Source: Nostoc sp. C052 (GTDB lineage Bacteria; Cyanobacteriota; Cyanobacteriia; Cyanobacteriales; Nostocaceae). From it: a DNA stretch of 64,000 bases. Under the pieces are notes generated by a model, which had not been told where the DNA came from, made no database searches, and was given only the letters and a program-made list of their open reading frames with translations. Position numbers and translations under genes: made by a program. Location of the stretch: the NCBI RefSeq assembly GCF_013393905.1, contig NZ_CP040272.1:6209501-6273500 (forward strand), read 5' to 3'. Shown here piece by piece: positions 16,646-26,239 of the stretch. The first letter of the stretch is position 1, and each line of letters opens with the position of its first letter.

Positions 16646-18496
16646 TTGTTCCGTGGTAATATCAGTCACACGAAATCGCAAAAAGCCGTGGCTACTGTAT
16701 TAAAATCTCATCGGGCATCAAAAAGGCGTAAACATTCAGCGCATCCTCTCCAGCGTTTGCTTGAGTATGGACACCAGTATCGTAAACAAATTTGGCTGGC
16801 GACTACTTATTCTATCCTCAATAAGTTTTTTGACTTGGCACCACCCGGTTTAATTGGGGTGGCGGTGGATGTGGTAGTCAAGAAACAGGATTCCATAATT
16901 GCACAGTTAGGGGTACGGGATGTCTTTCAACAATTTTTGATTATTTCCTTCCTGACTGTGGTCATTTGGATACTAGAATCGGTTTTTGAGTACGCTTACG
17001 AGCGACTTTGGCGGAATTTGGCTCAGAATATTCAGCATGACTTGCGTTTGGATGCCTACAAACATTTGCAAGAGTTGGAATTGGCTTATTTTGAAGAACG
17101 CAGCACTGGCGGTTTAATGTCTATCCTCAGTGATGATATTAACCAATTAGAGCGGTTTTTAGATGGGGGAGCAAATGATATTATCCAAGTTTCCGCAACT
17201 GTTCTAATTATTGGCGCTGCTTTCTTTATTTTGGCTCCTAGTGTAGCTTGGATGGCTTTGTCACCGATGCCATTTATTCTTTGGGGTTCTTTTGCCTACC
17301 AACGACTGCTTGCGCCTCGCTATGCTGATGTCCGCGAAAAGGTAGGTTTTCTCAATTCGCGGTTGTCAAACAATATCAGCGGAATTACCACTATTAAAAG
17401 CTTCACATCTGAAGCTTATGAAGCCTCTCGTTTAGAATTAGATAGTGATGCTTATCGCCACAGTAATTCTAAGGCAATTACTCTTTCTGCTGCTTTTGTG
17501 CCGCTAATTCGGATGCTGATTTTGGTGGGTTTCACGGCATTACTTTTATATGGCGGGATGGCAGCGGTTTCGGGTTCAATGTCTGTAGGAACTTACAGCG
17601 TCTTAGTGTTTTTAATCCAGCGATTGCTGTGGCCTTTAACTAGATTAGGCGAAACATTTGACCAATATCAAAGGGCAATGGCTTCTACTAATCGAGTTAT
17701 GAATTTGTTAGATACTCCTATCGCCATTCATACAGGTGATGTAGCTTTACCTGTGAATGAAGTGCGCGGTGAAGTGCAATTTAACAATGTTTATTTTGCC
17801 TATAAAGATAGATTTCCAGTGATTAAAAATCTGTCTTTGGATATTCCGGCGGGGAAAACTATTGCAATTGTCGGTTCTACTGGTTCTGGAAAAAGCACTT
17901 TAGTCAAACTATTGTTGCGGTTGTATGAGGTGCAAGCTGGAAGCATTACTCTGGATGGGATTGATTTGCAAAGTTTGAATTTGCAAGATTTACGGCGCTG
18001 CATCGGTTTGGTGAGTCAAGATGTGTTTCTATTTCATGGCACTGTAGCGGAGAATATTGCTTATGGTAGCTTTGAAACTACAGAGCAAGAAATCATCACG
18101 GCGGCGAAGATAGCCGAGGCACACGAATTTATTGTTAACTTGCCCGAAGGTTATGGGACAATTGTGGGGGAAAGAGGACAAAAGTTATCTGGTGGACAAA
18201 GACAACGGATTGCGATCGCCCGTGCAGTTCTCAAAAATCCCCCCATTCTAGTTTTAGACGAAGCGACCTCAGCAGTGGATAATGAAACAGAAGCGGCAAT
18301 CCAGCGATCGCTAGAACGGATTACAGTAGATAGAACTACAATTGCGATCGCTCATCGTCTTTCCACTATCCGCAATGCCGATTGCATTTATGTCATGGAA
18401 CATGGGAAATTAGTAGAGTCGGGAACCCATGAGCAATTGCTGGAGAAAGACGGTATTTATTCCGGCCTCTGGCGTGTACAGTCAGGTTTGAGATAA
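16646..18496 (+). CDS. ABC exporter, fused permease and ATPase (MsbA/lipid A exporter-like)
   Basis: About 616 residues. The first 330 residues form a six-helix exporter membrane domain (for example QFLIISFLTVVIWILESVF), with the intracellular loops ELAYFEERSTGGLMSILSDD and GFLNSRLSNNISGITTIKSF. The ATPase domain has Walker A GSTGSGKST (about 412), Q-loop LVSQDVFLF, signature LSGGQRQRIAIARAVL, Walker B ILVLDEATSA and H-loop AHRLST. It works as a homodimer or heterodimer exporting lipids or other hydrophobic compounds; the substrate is not evident. The start is uncertain: TTG at 16646 opens the frame and GTG at 16688 is an alternative. The gene is followed 38 bp later by the small gene at 18535. 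Confidence 0.9.
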   Translation: MFRGNISHTKSQKAVATVLKSHRASKRRKHSAHPLQRLLEYGHQYRKQIWLATTYSILNKFFDLAPPGLIGVAVDVVVKKQDSIIAQLGVRDVFQQFLIISFLTVVIWILESVFEYAYERLWRNLAQNIQHDLRLDAYKHLQELELAYFEERSTGGLMSILSDDINQLERFLDGGANDIIQVSATVLIIGAAFFILAPSVAWMALSPMPFILWGSFAYQRLLAPRYADVREKVGFLNSRLSNNISGITTIKSFTSEAYEASRLELDSDAYRHSNSKAITLSAAFVPLIRMLILVGFTALLLYGGMAAVSGSMSVGTYSVLVFLIQRLLWPLTRLGETFDQYQRAMASTNRVMNLLDTPIAIHTGDVALPVNEVRGEVQFNNVYFAYKDRFPVIKNLSLDIPAGKTIAIVGSTGSGKSTLVKLLLRLYEVQAGSITLDGIDLQSLNLQDLRRCIGLVSQDVFLFHGTVAENIAYGSFETTEQEIITAAKIAEAHEFIVNLPEGYGTIVGERGQKLSGGQRQRIAIARAVLKNPPILVLDEATSAVDNETEAAIQRSLERITVDRTTIAIAHRLSTIRNADCIYVMEHGKLVESGTHEQLLEKDGIYSGLWRVQSGLR

Positions 18497-18534
18497 GTTT
18501 CGCCTATTGTCTGTGTCTTCATTACGAATGATTT

Positions 18535-18963
18535 ATGTTTTTTGGTAATAGTCAACCAGAATCAGGTGATACTAAGTGGCGTCGCCAGTTAGATAAGTTT
18601 GTCAAAGCAAATCAGCAGGAATTGGCGGCGCTGTTTTGGGGATTGTGGTTAGCAAATGGTGACAGTCAGGGTACTGTTGGTATTGATTTGCAACCAACAC
18701 CGCATTTTGTTTATTGTCCGAAAGAACAGATAGAGAATTTAAATATTAGAGTTGAGAATCGGCTTCAAGAAATTTTGGGGATTGTGGAGAATCACAAGCC
18801 GGAAGTGGAAGTTGTGATGATTGGGATTGGGAAGGGGGAAATTAAGTTAATTCAGTTTGCACCGGAACCAGCGCCACCGATTTGTTTTGAGCAAGTTGGG
18901 AAGGATGTAGATGGGTTATTGGATGTGCTGGAAGAGAGGATGAGGGAGGAGATTGTTTTTTAA
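18535..18963 (+). CDS. Conserved cyanobacterial protein, possibly carboxysome assembly factor CcmS
   Basis: A 142-residue acidic soluble protein. Recognisable blocks are WRRQLDKFVKANQQELAALF, TVGIDLQPTPHFVYCPKEQI, a helix with LQEILGIVENHKPEVEVVMI, and a tail PPICFEQVGKDVDGLLDVLE. From memory this pattern matches the cyanobacterial family annotated as beta-carboxysome assembly chaperone CcmS, which binds the shell protein CcmK1. I could not check this, and no ccm gene is next to it, so I give no symbol. It lies 38 bp after an ABC exporter gene on the same strand and is followed by a CGCAGAGG-type repeat. The ATG at 18535 is the only sensible start. Confidence 0.6.
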   Translation: MFFGNSQPESGDTKWRRQLDKFVKANQQELAALFWGLWLANGDSQGTVGIDLQPTPHFVYCPKEQIENLNIRVENRLQEILGIVENHKPEVEVVMIGIGKGEIKLIQFAPEPAPPICFEQVGKDVDGLLDVLEERMREEIVF

Positions 18964-19020
18964 CGCAAAGGGACGCGGAGGGAAGCGCAGAGGTACGCGA
19001 AGGAAGATAAGAACTCTGCG
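18963..19020. repeat. CGCAGAGG-type dispersed repeat
   Basis: Words aacgcaaaggga, gcgcagaggtacgcg and aactctgcg follow the stop of the CcmS-like gene. They separate it from the convergent HEAT-repeat gene. The family is the same as 2110-2206. Confidence 0.7.
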
Positions 19021-19028
19021 CTTGTTGT

Positions 19029-20981
19029 TTAGTTGATTGCTTTATGGAAATCTGGGTAAGTTAGATTTTCAGCACAATGCCAGATGATTTTAAATACGGC
19101 TTCGTAGCGATATGAATTGTTTTTGTAGAACTGTTTACCTAGATAGTCTTTTAGGGTTATGACTACTTGTGGTAAATGTTCTTTTTGGAGTATTTTTGTC
19201 AAACTATCAGCTATATCCAAAAGACAGGATTCATAGGGTAGCCGAATAGTGGCTTTGTTGCTGAAGCAGTCTTTATTGTCATCATCTTGTTGATAGATTT
19301 GAATAAATTGGATCAGAGTAGAGATAACTTCGTTGAGCTTCTCTTTAATCAATTTGTTTTCTAGATTGAGTTGTTCTAAATTTTGAACTGCATCCGTCAA
19401 GATTGATTCATCTTGATAAGGATTTATTTCCATTATTTGGCATAAAGTCGCGATCGCCTTTAGATTGACAGGATCAATTTCCAGTAGGCTTTTGGCTACA
19501 TACAAACGTCCCCATTCATCTTGAGTAGTTTCAAGTACATGAGATAACGTGCTAACCACCACTTTATTACCTGAATCAATTTTTCCTAGACTCTCAGCGG
19601 CATCGCATAATAGGGAATCATCTTTAGTGGAGGCGATTAACTCGATTAAAGTTGCAATTGCAGTTTCATTACCAGCACCAAAAAGCCCTAAATCCTGCAC
19701 TGCTAGGTTGAGGTAAGAATGATGGTTAGCAGTTCTAATCAGATCAACTAGAGCATTAATTGCAATTTTATTACTGGGATCGATTTGCGACAGAGTTCTA
19801 GTTGCTTCCCACGCGAGACATTGTGTATAATATGGATCTTTTGGGGATTGACCCAGATTTTTAACTAACTCTAATAAGACATTAATTGCAATTTGATTAT
19901 TAGAGTCTACTTGTACGAGACTTTTTGCTGCTTGCAAACGTTCGCCGTCAGACTGAGAGGTTTCAAGTGTTTTGGATAAAGTAGCGATCGCAGTTTTATT
20001 CTCTGGCTCAATTTCCAGTAGATATGTAGCCGCGCGATTTATAAGAGATGTATTCGCAGAAGTTTCGAGAATGTGGACTAAACCCTTGAGTACAGGTGCA
20101 TTACCAGGATCAATTTGCCACAAAGCTTGAGCTGCATCAAAACAGATTCTATCACCCTGGTTTATTTGTAAGAATTTGACAAGGGCTGCGATCGCAGTTT
20201 GATTACCAACTGCAATTTTTCTCAAAGCTGCGATCGCATTGGAACAATTGTCCTTATTCAGGGTAGTCTCTACAAGGTGAACTAATGCAGCGATCGCAGC
20301 GTGATTGCCGTCAGCGATATCTCCCAAAGCTGTAATTCCATGCGTGCAAATTTTCCGATCTGGTATATTTTTAATGTCATTAACTAGAACAGCGATCGCA
20401 GTTTCATTACCAACGGCGATTTTGCTTAGACTAGAACTTCTCTGGTATCCGTGTCTCTCCTCAGTAATCGGCATCAAAGCCAAGGCTGCGATCGCACTTT
20501 TATTACCCGGATCGAGTGTTCCTAACTTCTCGGCTGCAACTCGGAGAATTGAACGACTTTCTGTAGTATGAACCAAATGCACAAACGCAGCAATTACCCG
20601 TTTTCTGTCGGTTAATTCCAGGGTTTTTCTAGCTGTTTTCACCAATGGTTTTGGTAGTATCTGCCAATCACTTTTATCTTGCCGAAAATAGGCATAACTC
20701 CATTTGAGCAGTTGTTCTACAATTGCATCACCCAAACTACATTCTGGAAACTGGGATAAAGCCTCAGCCGCCAAAAAATAGGCGCGATACCGATAAAAAT
20801 CGCCGCAACCGTCATCAAAATCTATTAAAGCTTGGATAAAATCTTCTTTCTGCTGCTTATCTACATCCTTTTGGCGGAACCAGTGGAGAATCTCTGCTTT
20901 CCACTCCGGCTCAAAGATGCGGTAAGTGCCTTGATTTAAATTGCTGCGATCGTGGTTAAAGAAATACTGCCAATCATGCAT
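19029..20981 (-). CDS. HEAT-repeat protein
   Basis: This 650-residue protein has a non-repeat N-terminus (residues 1-130) with FEPEWKAEILHWFRQKDVDK and a Tyr/Phe-rich helix. About a dozen HEAT-like repeats follow, each with a helix of the form AAEKLGTLDPGNKSAIAALA or SKIAVGNETAIAVLVNDIKN. Such solenoids mediate protein-protein contacts, and related cyanobacterial proteins sit beside NACHT or NB-ARC proteins or phycobilin lyases. No catalytic motif is seen. Many repeat units end in AIAAL, and the matching DNA often contains the HIP1 octamer, so the repeat and HIP1 enrichment coincide. The ATG at 20981 follows an A/G-rich stretch. The gene stands alone, convergent with 18535. Confidence 0.82.
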   Translation of the reverse strand: MHDWQYFFNHDRSNLNQGTYRIFEPEWKAEILHWFRQKDVDKQQKEDFIQALIDFDDGCGDFYRYRAYFLAAEALSQFPECSLGDAIVEQLLKWSYAYFRQDKSDWQILPKPLVKTARKTLELTDRKRVIAAFVHLVHTTESRSILRVAAEKLGTLDPGNKSAIAALALMPITEERHGYQRSSSLSKIAVGNETAIAVLVNDIKNIPDRKICTHGITALGDIADGNHAAIAALVHLVETTLNKDNCSNAIAALRKIAVGNQTAIAALVKFLQINQGDRICFDAAQALWQIDPGNAPVLKGLVHILETSANTSLINRAATYLLEIEPENKTAIATLSKTLETSQSDGERLQAAKSLVQVDSNNQIAINVLLELVKNLGQSPKDPYYTQCLAWEATRTLSQIDPSNKIAINALVDLIRTANHHSYLNLAVQDLGLFGAGNETAIATLIELIASTKDDSLLCDAAESLGKIDSGNKVVVSTLSHVLETTQDEWGRLYVAKSLLEIDPVNLKAIATLCQIMEINPYQDESILTDAVQNLEQLNLENKLIKEKLNEVISTLIQFIQIYQQDDDNKDCFSNKATIRLPYESCLLDIADSLTKILQKEHLPQVVITLKDYLGKQFYKNNSYRYEAVFKIIWHCAENLTYPDFHKAIN

Positions 20982-21140
20982 TGCCTCCTACCCACTTCGA
21001 GATGTGGGACGAAAGGGACTTAAATGAATCTTTCTACATCAGTTGGCTTTTTGTCAAGTCCACACGCAATGAGGATCTGTAAAGTTTTCCCTTATTATGG
21101 ACTGGGCGCTCATGTTGCCCACTCCACAATATTGGATAAT

Positions 21141-21299
21141 TTATTTCTTGGAGTTCCCTAAGCGATCGCCTTCATGGAGAATAATCTCTCTTTTGCCATC
21201 GCTTTGCACCTGAGTGTAAGGCTGCAAAACGATCTTCCCTGCTGTTTCTAAACCAGCAAACACGATAATTTGCGAAAGTTGTTCCAGGGATGCCTGCAT
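21141..21299 (-). CDS. Short protein following the amidase gene, unknown
   Basis: A 52-residue frame starts with an ATG at 21299, only 2 bp after the amidase stop codon, so it is probably translated from the same message. It reads MQASLEQLSQIIVFAGLETA and ends HEGDRLGNSKK. It is soluble, with no motif I recognise. The KREIILHEGDRLGN end looks like the edge of a beta-rich domain. It could be a complete small protein or a remnant of a longer one. Confidence 0.4.
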   Translation of the reverse strand: MQASLEQLSQIIVFAGLETAGKIVLQPYTQVQSDGKREIILHEGDRLGNSKK

Positions 21300-21301
21300 G
21301 A

Positions 21302-22705
21302 TTAGCCCGATATTGCCAAGGCTGGACGATGATGAATCCAAGGGTTAGCGGCTTCCAGTTGTGCTGCTAGGCTGATGATTGTGGCTTCAGCAGCAGGTTT
21401 ACCAATTAGCTGCACACTCATGGGTAAACCATTACTGTCAAAGCCTACAGGAATTGCGATCGCAGGTTGTCCAGTTGCATTCGCAGGCGGACAAGGGGCA
21501 ACCCACTCAATAATATTTTGGAATGTCTCTTCTGGACTCAACGAAGCCCATTCTCCAATGCGGATAGGTGAATGTAAATAAACTGGCAATACCAACACAT
21601 CCACGGTATCGAAAAACGCCACAATCTGCCGTGCCACTACCTGCATTTGAGAAACTGCTTGGAGGTACTGGGCAACGGAACCTGTGCGTGCAAATAGCCA
21701 GCGATTCAATGGTTGCAAGGCTTCAACCGGAAGTCCCGCCGCCGCTACCCCAGCTTGCCAGACAATTTGAAATGGTTCAACTAAAGCACTGAAATCCGGG
21801 GATTTCTGTTCAACGTGGTGGCCGAGTTGTTCTAATAACTGGACAGTTTGGCGGACACCTTGCTGACAGTTAGCATCAGCTTCTCCCAAAGGAGAAATGC
21901 TAGTGTCAAAGGCAATTCGCAAAGCACCAGGTTTTGTCTGAGTGGCGGCGAGAAATGATGGTTCGGGATCTGGCAACCAGTAAGGATCGCCTGTGACATA
22001 GCCAGAGATAGCATCCAAAAGGGCAGCAGCATCAGCGACAGTCCGGGCGATGGGGCCATTGACGGCAATTCCCGCGAGGCGTTCGCCTACGGGTGCTTTA
22101 CTCACTCTGCCTCTGGATGGTTTGAGTCCCACCAAACCACAACAAGCCGCAGGCCCCCGAATTGAACCACCACCATCAGAACCTTGAGCGATCGCACATA
22201 ATGCCGCTGCTACCGCCGCCGCTGCGCCACCACTGGAACCGCCAGGGGTGTATTCTAAATTCCACGGATTCCTTGCTGGGGGAAAACCCGCAGGTTCACT
22301 GTATGGAAATGAACCTAATTCGGAAGTGGCTGTTTTACCGAGAATAGTAAATCCAGCTTGCTTAATCCTTGTCACAACTCCATCGTCATAGTTAGGAATA
22401 TTATTCAGTAATGCCGGATTCCCGTAAGTACAGGTAACACCTGCTACAGCATTGAGGTCTTTAATGGAAATCGGCACGCCAAAAAATGGCGGTAATTCTG
22501 AGGTAGTTGTCAATAATTCTGTTTTGGCTTTGGCATCTGCGATCGCCAATTCTGCCGTTACCGTAAAATAACTTCCTAATTGAGGATTTAATTGCCCAAT
22601 CCGTTCTAAATATATTTCTACCAACTCTAGCGGTGATATTTCCCGGCGACGAATTAATTGCGCCAACTCTAGTGCTGGGGTAAATGCTAAATCAACTTCA
22701 TTCAT
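21302..22705 (-). CDS. Amidase signature family enzyme
   Basis: This 467-residue amidase hydrolyses carboxamides. The Ser-cisSer-Lys triad is visible: Lys82 in FGVPISIKDLNAVAGV, the cis-Ser at about 157 in PGGSSGGAAAAV, and the nucleophile at about 181 in GSDGGGSIRGPAACCGLVGL. Length and layout match GatA- and AtzF-type amidases, but the glutaminase partner genes gatB and gatC are not adjacent, so a stand-alone amidase is more likely than tRNA amidation. The C-terminus is immediately followed by a 52-residue frame. The ATG at 22705 gives MNEVDLAFTPALELAQLIRR, the usual start. Confidence 0.92.
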   Translation of the reverse strand: MNEVDLAFTPALELAQLIRRREISPLELVEIYLERIGQLNPQLGSYFTVTAELAIADAKAKTELLTTTSELPPFFGVPISIKDLNAVAGVTCTYGNPALLNNIPNYDDGVVTRIKQAGFTILGKTATSELGSFPYSEPAGFPPARNPWNLEYTPGGSSGGAAAAVAAALCAIAQGSDGGGSIRGPAACCGLVGLKPSRGRVSKAPVGERLAGIAVNGPIARTVADAAALLDAISGYVTGDPYWLPDPEPSFLAATQTKPGALRIAFDTSISPLGEADANCQQGVRQTVQLLEQLGHHVEQKSPDFSALVEPFQIVWQAGVAAAGLPVEALQPLNRWLFARTGSVAQYLQAVSQMQVVARQIVAFFDTVDVLVLPVYLHSPIRIGEWASLSPEETFQNIIEWVAPCPPANATGQPAIAIPVGFDSNGLPMSVQLIGKPAAEATIISLAAQLEAANPWIHHRPALAISG

Positions 22706-22913
22706 AGGTTAGTGAATGGGTAATTTTGTCTTTGTCTGGGATTTTTAAACTGAAATTGTTACTTTAGCAGGATTTAGGGGAATTATACATTTTATAGCTA
22801 CCTAAGATTTGCACTCAACTAGGATGCTCAGATGCAACAGGCGTGGTTATATTCTTACTCAAGCCATTTTAATTGTTTCGCATAAACTTTCGACAAATCC
22901 CTAAGGGGTATTT

Positions 22914-24410
22914 ATGGCTAACCTAGAAATACTTGTTAGTGAATTGCCAACACTAATTCAGAGTCTAAAACTGACTATTGGCGATTCTAATCAAATCATG
23001 GAACAAATTATCATAATTAATAATGCTCAAGAAAAACTACGTAATATTAAAAAAATAATCGCTCAGGAATTGCAATTTGATCGCCTCAAAAATTCTGCGA
23101 TCGCCACACTTCCTCGATTAATTACAGTAGCTACTTTATTTATCCCTCGTTTGGGATTAGTAGATCCAGTCATCATAGAAAAATTTGGGAACTCAGAAAC
23201 TAAAATTTCATTGACTGATTTACAATCAAAAATTGATAGTTGGATTGAATGGGGTTATTTTTTGCAAGCAATAGCGGCTGATATTCTCAGTGACGTTAAA
23301 TTAGTGAATCAACTAAATTCTGATATTAGTCATCCAAGTATACCTAGTGAATTCAAAACACTTGCTGAAAGTTTAAAGATTAGCTTAGACTTGAAAAAAT
23401 CTCATATTTTACGAAATCAAATTCCGCAGATTGGAAATTATCAAAAACAACTATTACAGTTACAAGAAAAATTAAATTATATTTTTAATACTATTAAAAA
23501 CAGTCGTAGCTTATTAAATATTTTATTAGGTGTATCAGCTTTTTATGGTAAATCTGGCTTCGCTCTAGAGTGGTTAGACGACGACCACGAATTAATTATA
23601 TCGAGTGAAGGAAAATTTCAAGAATTGACAGATATTCTCAATGATTGTGATTTTTTTCAAGAACAAATTTCTACTTTAATAATTCAGGGCGACACTTTAA
23701 TAGAAGAGGCAGAAGAAGCCCTAAAAAATATTGAACAAAAAATTAATAAAGAACCAATTCTTAGCCAGAAAGCAGAAATATCTCCAAACTTTTCAACGCC
23801 AAAAATAGTACGTTCAGCTTTGCTCATAGCCTCAAGTTTATTAATCTTGGGTTTTTGTGGTTGGAAAATTCAACAGCAAAGTCCACAATTGCAGCAGATG
23901 AGTCTAAGTTTAACTCAAGAAGGAAGTGCGTTCGTCGCAGACGATGGCGGAGCCATCGCTAACTTTAAATCTGCTCAAAAACTTGGTATGGAGGCTGCTT
24001 CTCTGGTTCAGAAGCCACCGCATCCTCTAAAAGTCTGGCAACAGGCACAAAACAAATGGCATCAGGCAATCATCTTGTTAGATAGCATTCCTCACAATAC
24101 ATCAGTCTATGATCAAGCAAAAAAGAAATTGGCTTACTATCAGATTAACTATAAATCTATCAGTCAAAGAGTGTTGATTGAAAAGAAAGCCTTAGCAAAC
24201 TTAGAGTCAGCCCAAAAACTGGCAATAGAAGCTAATTTATTTGTTACAAATTCACCTCATTCACAACAAAGTCGGCAGCAAGCACAAGATAAATGGCAGC
24301 AAGCAATAAATTTATTACAAGCAATTCCAGAAAGTACATTTGTCTCTGTACAGGCTAAAGAAACGCTTCCTATTTATAAAACTAATTATGCGGCTATCAG
24401 TCAAATATAA
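22914..24410 (+). CDS. Membrane-anchored helical protein with duplicated C-terminal domain
   Basis: This 498-residue protein is not recognised by name. Residues 1-290 are predominantly helical and soluble, with an apolar pattern and no signal peptide. One membrane helix lies at about 298-318 (RSALLIASSLLILGFCGW). The C-terminus carries two copies of a 70-residue domain (about 350-420 and 426-497), each with SAQKL, ANL or AAS, a QAQ.KW.QAI.LL helix and SV..QAK. The same C-terminal unit occurs after a membrane helix in other Nostoc proteins I recall. A short repeat (23928-23962) encodes the linker before the first copy. The ATG at 22914 follows a plausible aagggg ribosome-binding stretch. Confidence 0.7.
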   Translation: MANLEILVSELPTLIQSLKLTIGDSNQIMEQIIIINNAQEKLRNIKKIIAQELQFDRLKNSAIATLPRLITVATLFIPRLGLVDPVIIEKFGNSETKISLTDLQSKIDSWIEWGYFLQAIAADILSDVKLVNQLNSDISHPSIPSEFKTLAESLKISLDLKKSHILRNQIPQIGNYQKQLLQLQEKLNYIFNTIKNSRSLLNILLGVSAFYGKSGFALEWLDDDHELIISSEGKFQELTDILNDCDFFQEQISTLIIQGDTLIEEAEEALKNIEQKINKEPILSQKAEISPNFSTPKIVRSALLIASSLLILGFCGWKIQQQSPQLQQMSLSLTQEGSAFVADDGGAIANFKSAQKLGMEAASLVQKPPHPLKVWQQAQNKWHQAIILLDSIPHNTSVYDQAKKKLAYYQINYKSISQRVLIEKKALANLESAQKLAIEANLFVTNSPHSQQSRQQAQDKWQQAINLLQAIPESTFVSVQAKETLPIYKTNYAAISQI

Positions 24411-24436
24411 AAGTCCTAAATCATTCGTTAAATATT

Positions 24437-24469
24437 AGATCCCCGACTTCTTAAAGAAGTCGGGGATCT
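24437..24469. terminator. Perfect 16-bp palindrome between convergent genes
   Basis: Arms agatccccgacttctt (24437-24452) and aagaagtcggggatct (24454-24469) are exact inverted copies around one base. This fits a bidirectional terminator for the genes ending at 24410 (plus) and 24503 (minus). The gatccccgacttctt word is also a widespread cyanobacterial intergenic repeat, so it may be a mobile palindrome that took on the role. Confidence 0.7.
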
Positions 24470-24502
24470 GGACACCGTGAATTTTCACAAATCAGATAAC
24501 AA

Positions 24503-25330
24503 TTACACCTTAGAACGGTCAGTTAAAATCTCATAACCTGTCTCTGTCACCAAAACTGTATGCTCAAACTGAGCCGACAAAGAATTATCCATAGTGACTG
24601 CTGTCCAACGGTCAGATAATGTCCGCGTGTGTCTAGAACCTGCATTTAAAATTGGCTCAATTGCCAGCGTCATTCCCGCACGGAGTTTAACATTTGGCAT
24701 CTCACGAGTACGATAGTTAAATACTGAAGGTTCTTCGTGCAGATTACGACCGACACCGTGTCCAGTGAACTCTTCCACTATACTAAAACCGTTAGCTTTC
24801 ACATGGTCTTCAATTGCTCCAGCTAAGTCAAGCAGGTATACACCAGCCTTAACCTGTTCAATACCTTTATATAAAGCTTCTTCTGCTACGCGAATTAATT
24901 TTGCAGCTTCTTGTGTCACTTCACCAACAGCAATTGAAATGCAAGAATCACCATGAAAACCTTGGTAATAAGCGCCCGTATCTACTTTTAATACATCACC
25001 GACGCGAATCACTTTCTTGGGACTAGGAATACCGTGTACTGCTTCATTATTAATACTGGAGCAAATAGAACCAGGAAAACCGTGATATCCTTTAAAACTC
25101 GGTGTCGCACCCATTTCACGGATACGTTTTTCGGCATAAGTATCTAAATCAGCCGTTGTCATTCCTGGCTTTACTAGCTCGGCAATTTCTTTTAAGACAG
25201 TTGCCACAATTAATGCTGATTGCCGCATGATTTCAATTTCACGCGGCGATTTAATTTCAATTCCTCGGCGCTGTTTTTTTGCAGTTGCAGGCTGAGTTGT
25301 TTGAGAAAGTAAGTTACTGAAAATGTTCAT
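24503..25330 (-). CDS. map: Methionine aminopeptidase, type I
   Basis: This enzyme removes the initiator methionine from nascent proteins. It has 275 residues and the pita-bread fold with all metal ligands visible: two Asp (KVDTGAYYQG and GFHGDSCISI), His (GHGVGRNLHEEPSV), Glu (AIEPILNAG) and Glu (QFEHTVLVT). An N-terminal extension of about 25 residues (MNIFSNLLSQTTQPATAKKQ) precedes the core IKSPREIEIMRQS. The gene is single on the minus strand and faces the palindrome at 24437. Cyanobacteria carry several map paralogues, and this copy keeps all catalytic residues. Confidence 0.93.
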   Translation of the reverse strand: MNIFSNLLSQTTQPATAKKQRRGIEIKSPREIEIMRQSALIVATVLKEIAELVKPGMTTADLDTYAEKRIREMGATPSFKGYHGFPGSICSSINNEAVHGIPSPKKVIRVGDVLKVDTGAYYQGFHGDSCISIAVGEVTQEAAKLIRVAEEALYKGIEQVKAGVYLLDLAGAIEDHVKANGFSIVEEFTGHGVGRNLHEEPSVFNYRTREMPNVKLRAGMTLAIEPILNAGSRHTRTLSDRWTAVTMDNSLSAQFEHTVLVTETGYEILTDRSKV

Positions 25331-25617
25331 AGGAAATTAATAATTACTGGTGGCCTTACTGCTAAAGTATCAATGCTTTCTCTAGATTACTTGAGAAATA
25401 ATATCTATAATTTGAGTTATTTTAATTCCTGATAGGAATTCTTCGAGTTTAGGCGCTAACGTATATAGAATAACACATTCGCATACTCTCAATGTGTTGG
25501 AGTTGCATCAAAAGTGCCCTAAGTTATTTTTCACTGCACACTATGAAATTTAGCTAAATTATCTTTAATTGAAACATTAGACTGCTGCCAAATACTGAGG
25601 CTAATAATTTTGATTTT

Positions 25618-26142
25618 TTAACTCTTGATGGCAATCTCTCCAGTCATACCGGCTTCTGTATGTCCCGGTATTGTACAACGTAAGCCATAATTACCAGATT
25701 TTAGAGGCACAAATACCCATTCTGCCTCTGCACCTGGCTTGAGTTCTAGCTCGTGAATGGCTCCTTTGATTTCTACTTTGCCTGCTTGGACTTTTTGTGT
25801 CCAGATGCCATCGGCAAAATCTTTCGCAGTAAAATAGTGCTTCAGTTGGCTGGGATTGGTAAGCGTTAGTTGATAGCGTTTGCCAGCTAGGAATTCCAGA
25901 TGATTTGGCTCAAACTTCAGTTCGTTAGCCGAATTACCCAAGCTAATTGTAATTTCTGTAGCTGGTTGCTTGAGCAAATCGCCAGACACATTTGCCGCCA
26001 TTGCTGGAGTAGCAACGATGAAATTTAGTCCCAAAAGTAATGTAAGTATCACGTAGCTACACCGTAATATTTGTAGCCAAGTAGTAGCAGCAAAAGGAAG
26101 AGATGTAATGACAATTTGAGATAAATGGTTGTAATTTTTCAT
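25618..26142 (-). CDS. Secreted cupredoxin-domain (plastocyanin-like) protein
   Basis: A 174-residue protein with an N-terminal signal peptide ending in TPAMA. A blue-copper domain follows. Copper ligands are placed as His in LKHYFTAKDF, then Cys-x4-His-x4-Met in RCTIPGHTEAGM near the end. That spacing matches cupredoxins of the plastocyanin/azurin class. It is longer at the N-terminus than plastocyanin and lacks the classical plastocyanin acidic patch, so it is better called a cupredoxin than petE. The upstream region is a 480-bp gap to map without features. A role in periplasmic electron transfer or copper handling is inferred. Confidence 0.85.
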   Translation of the reverse strand: MKNYNHLSQIVITSLPFAATTWLQILRCSYVILTLLLGLNFIVATPAMAANVSGDLLKQPATEITISLGNSANELKFEPNHLEFLAGKRYQLTLTNPSQLKHYFTAKDFADGIWTQKVQAGKVEIKGAIHELELKPGAEAEWVFVPLKSGNYGLRCTIPGHTEAGMTGEIAIKS

Positions 26143-26239
26143 CGGTAGTTCTCAAAAGGCAATGGTGATGAGTAGGAAAAATTAATTAATAGATATTCTT
26201 CATTATCCATGCCCAGTGCCCCATTCCCAATGCCCCTTT

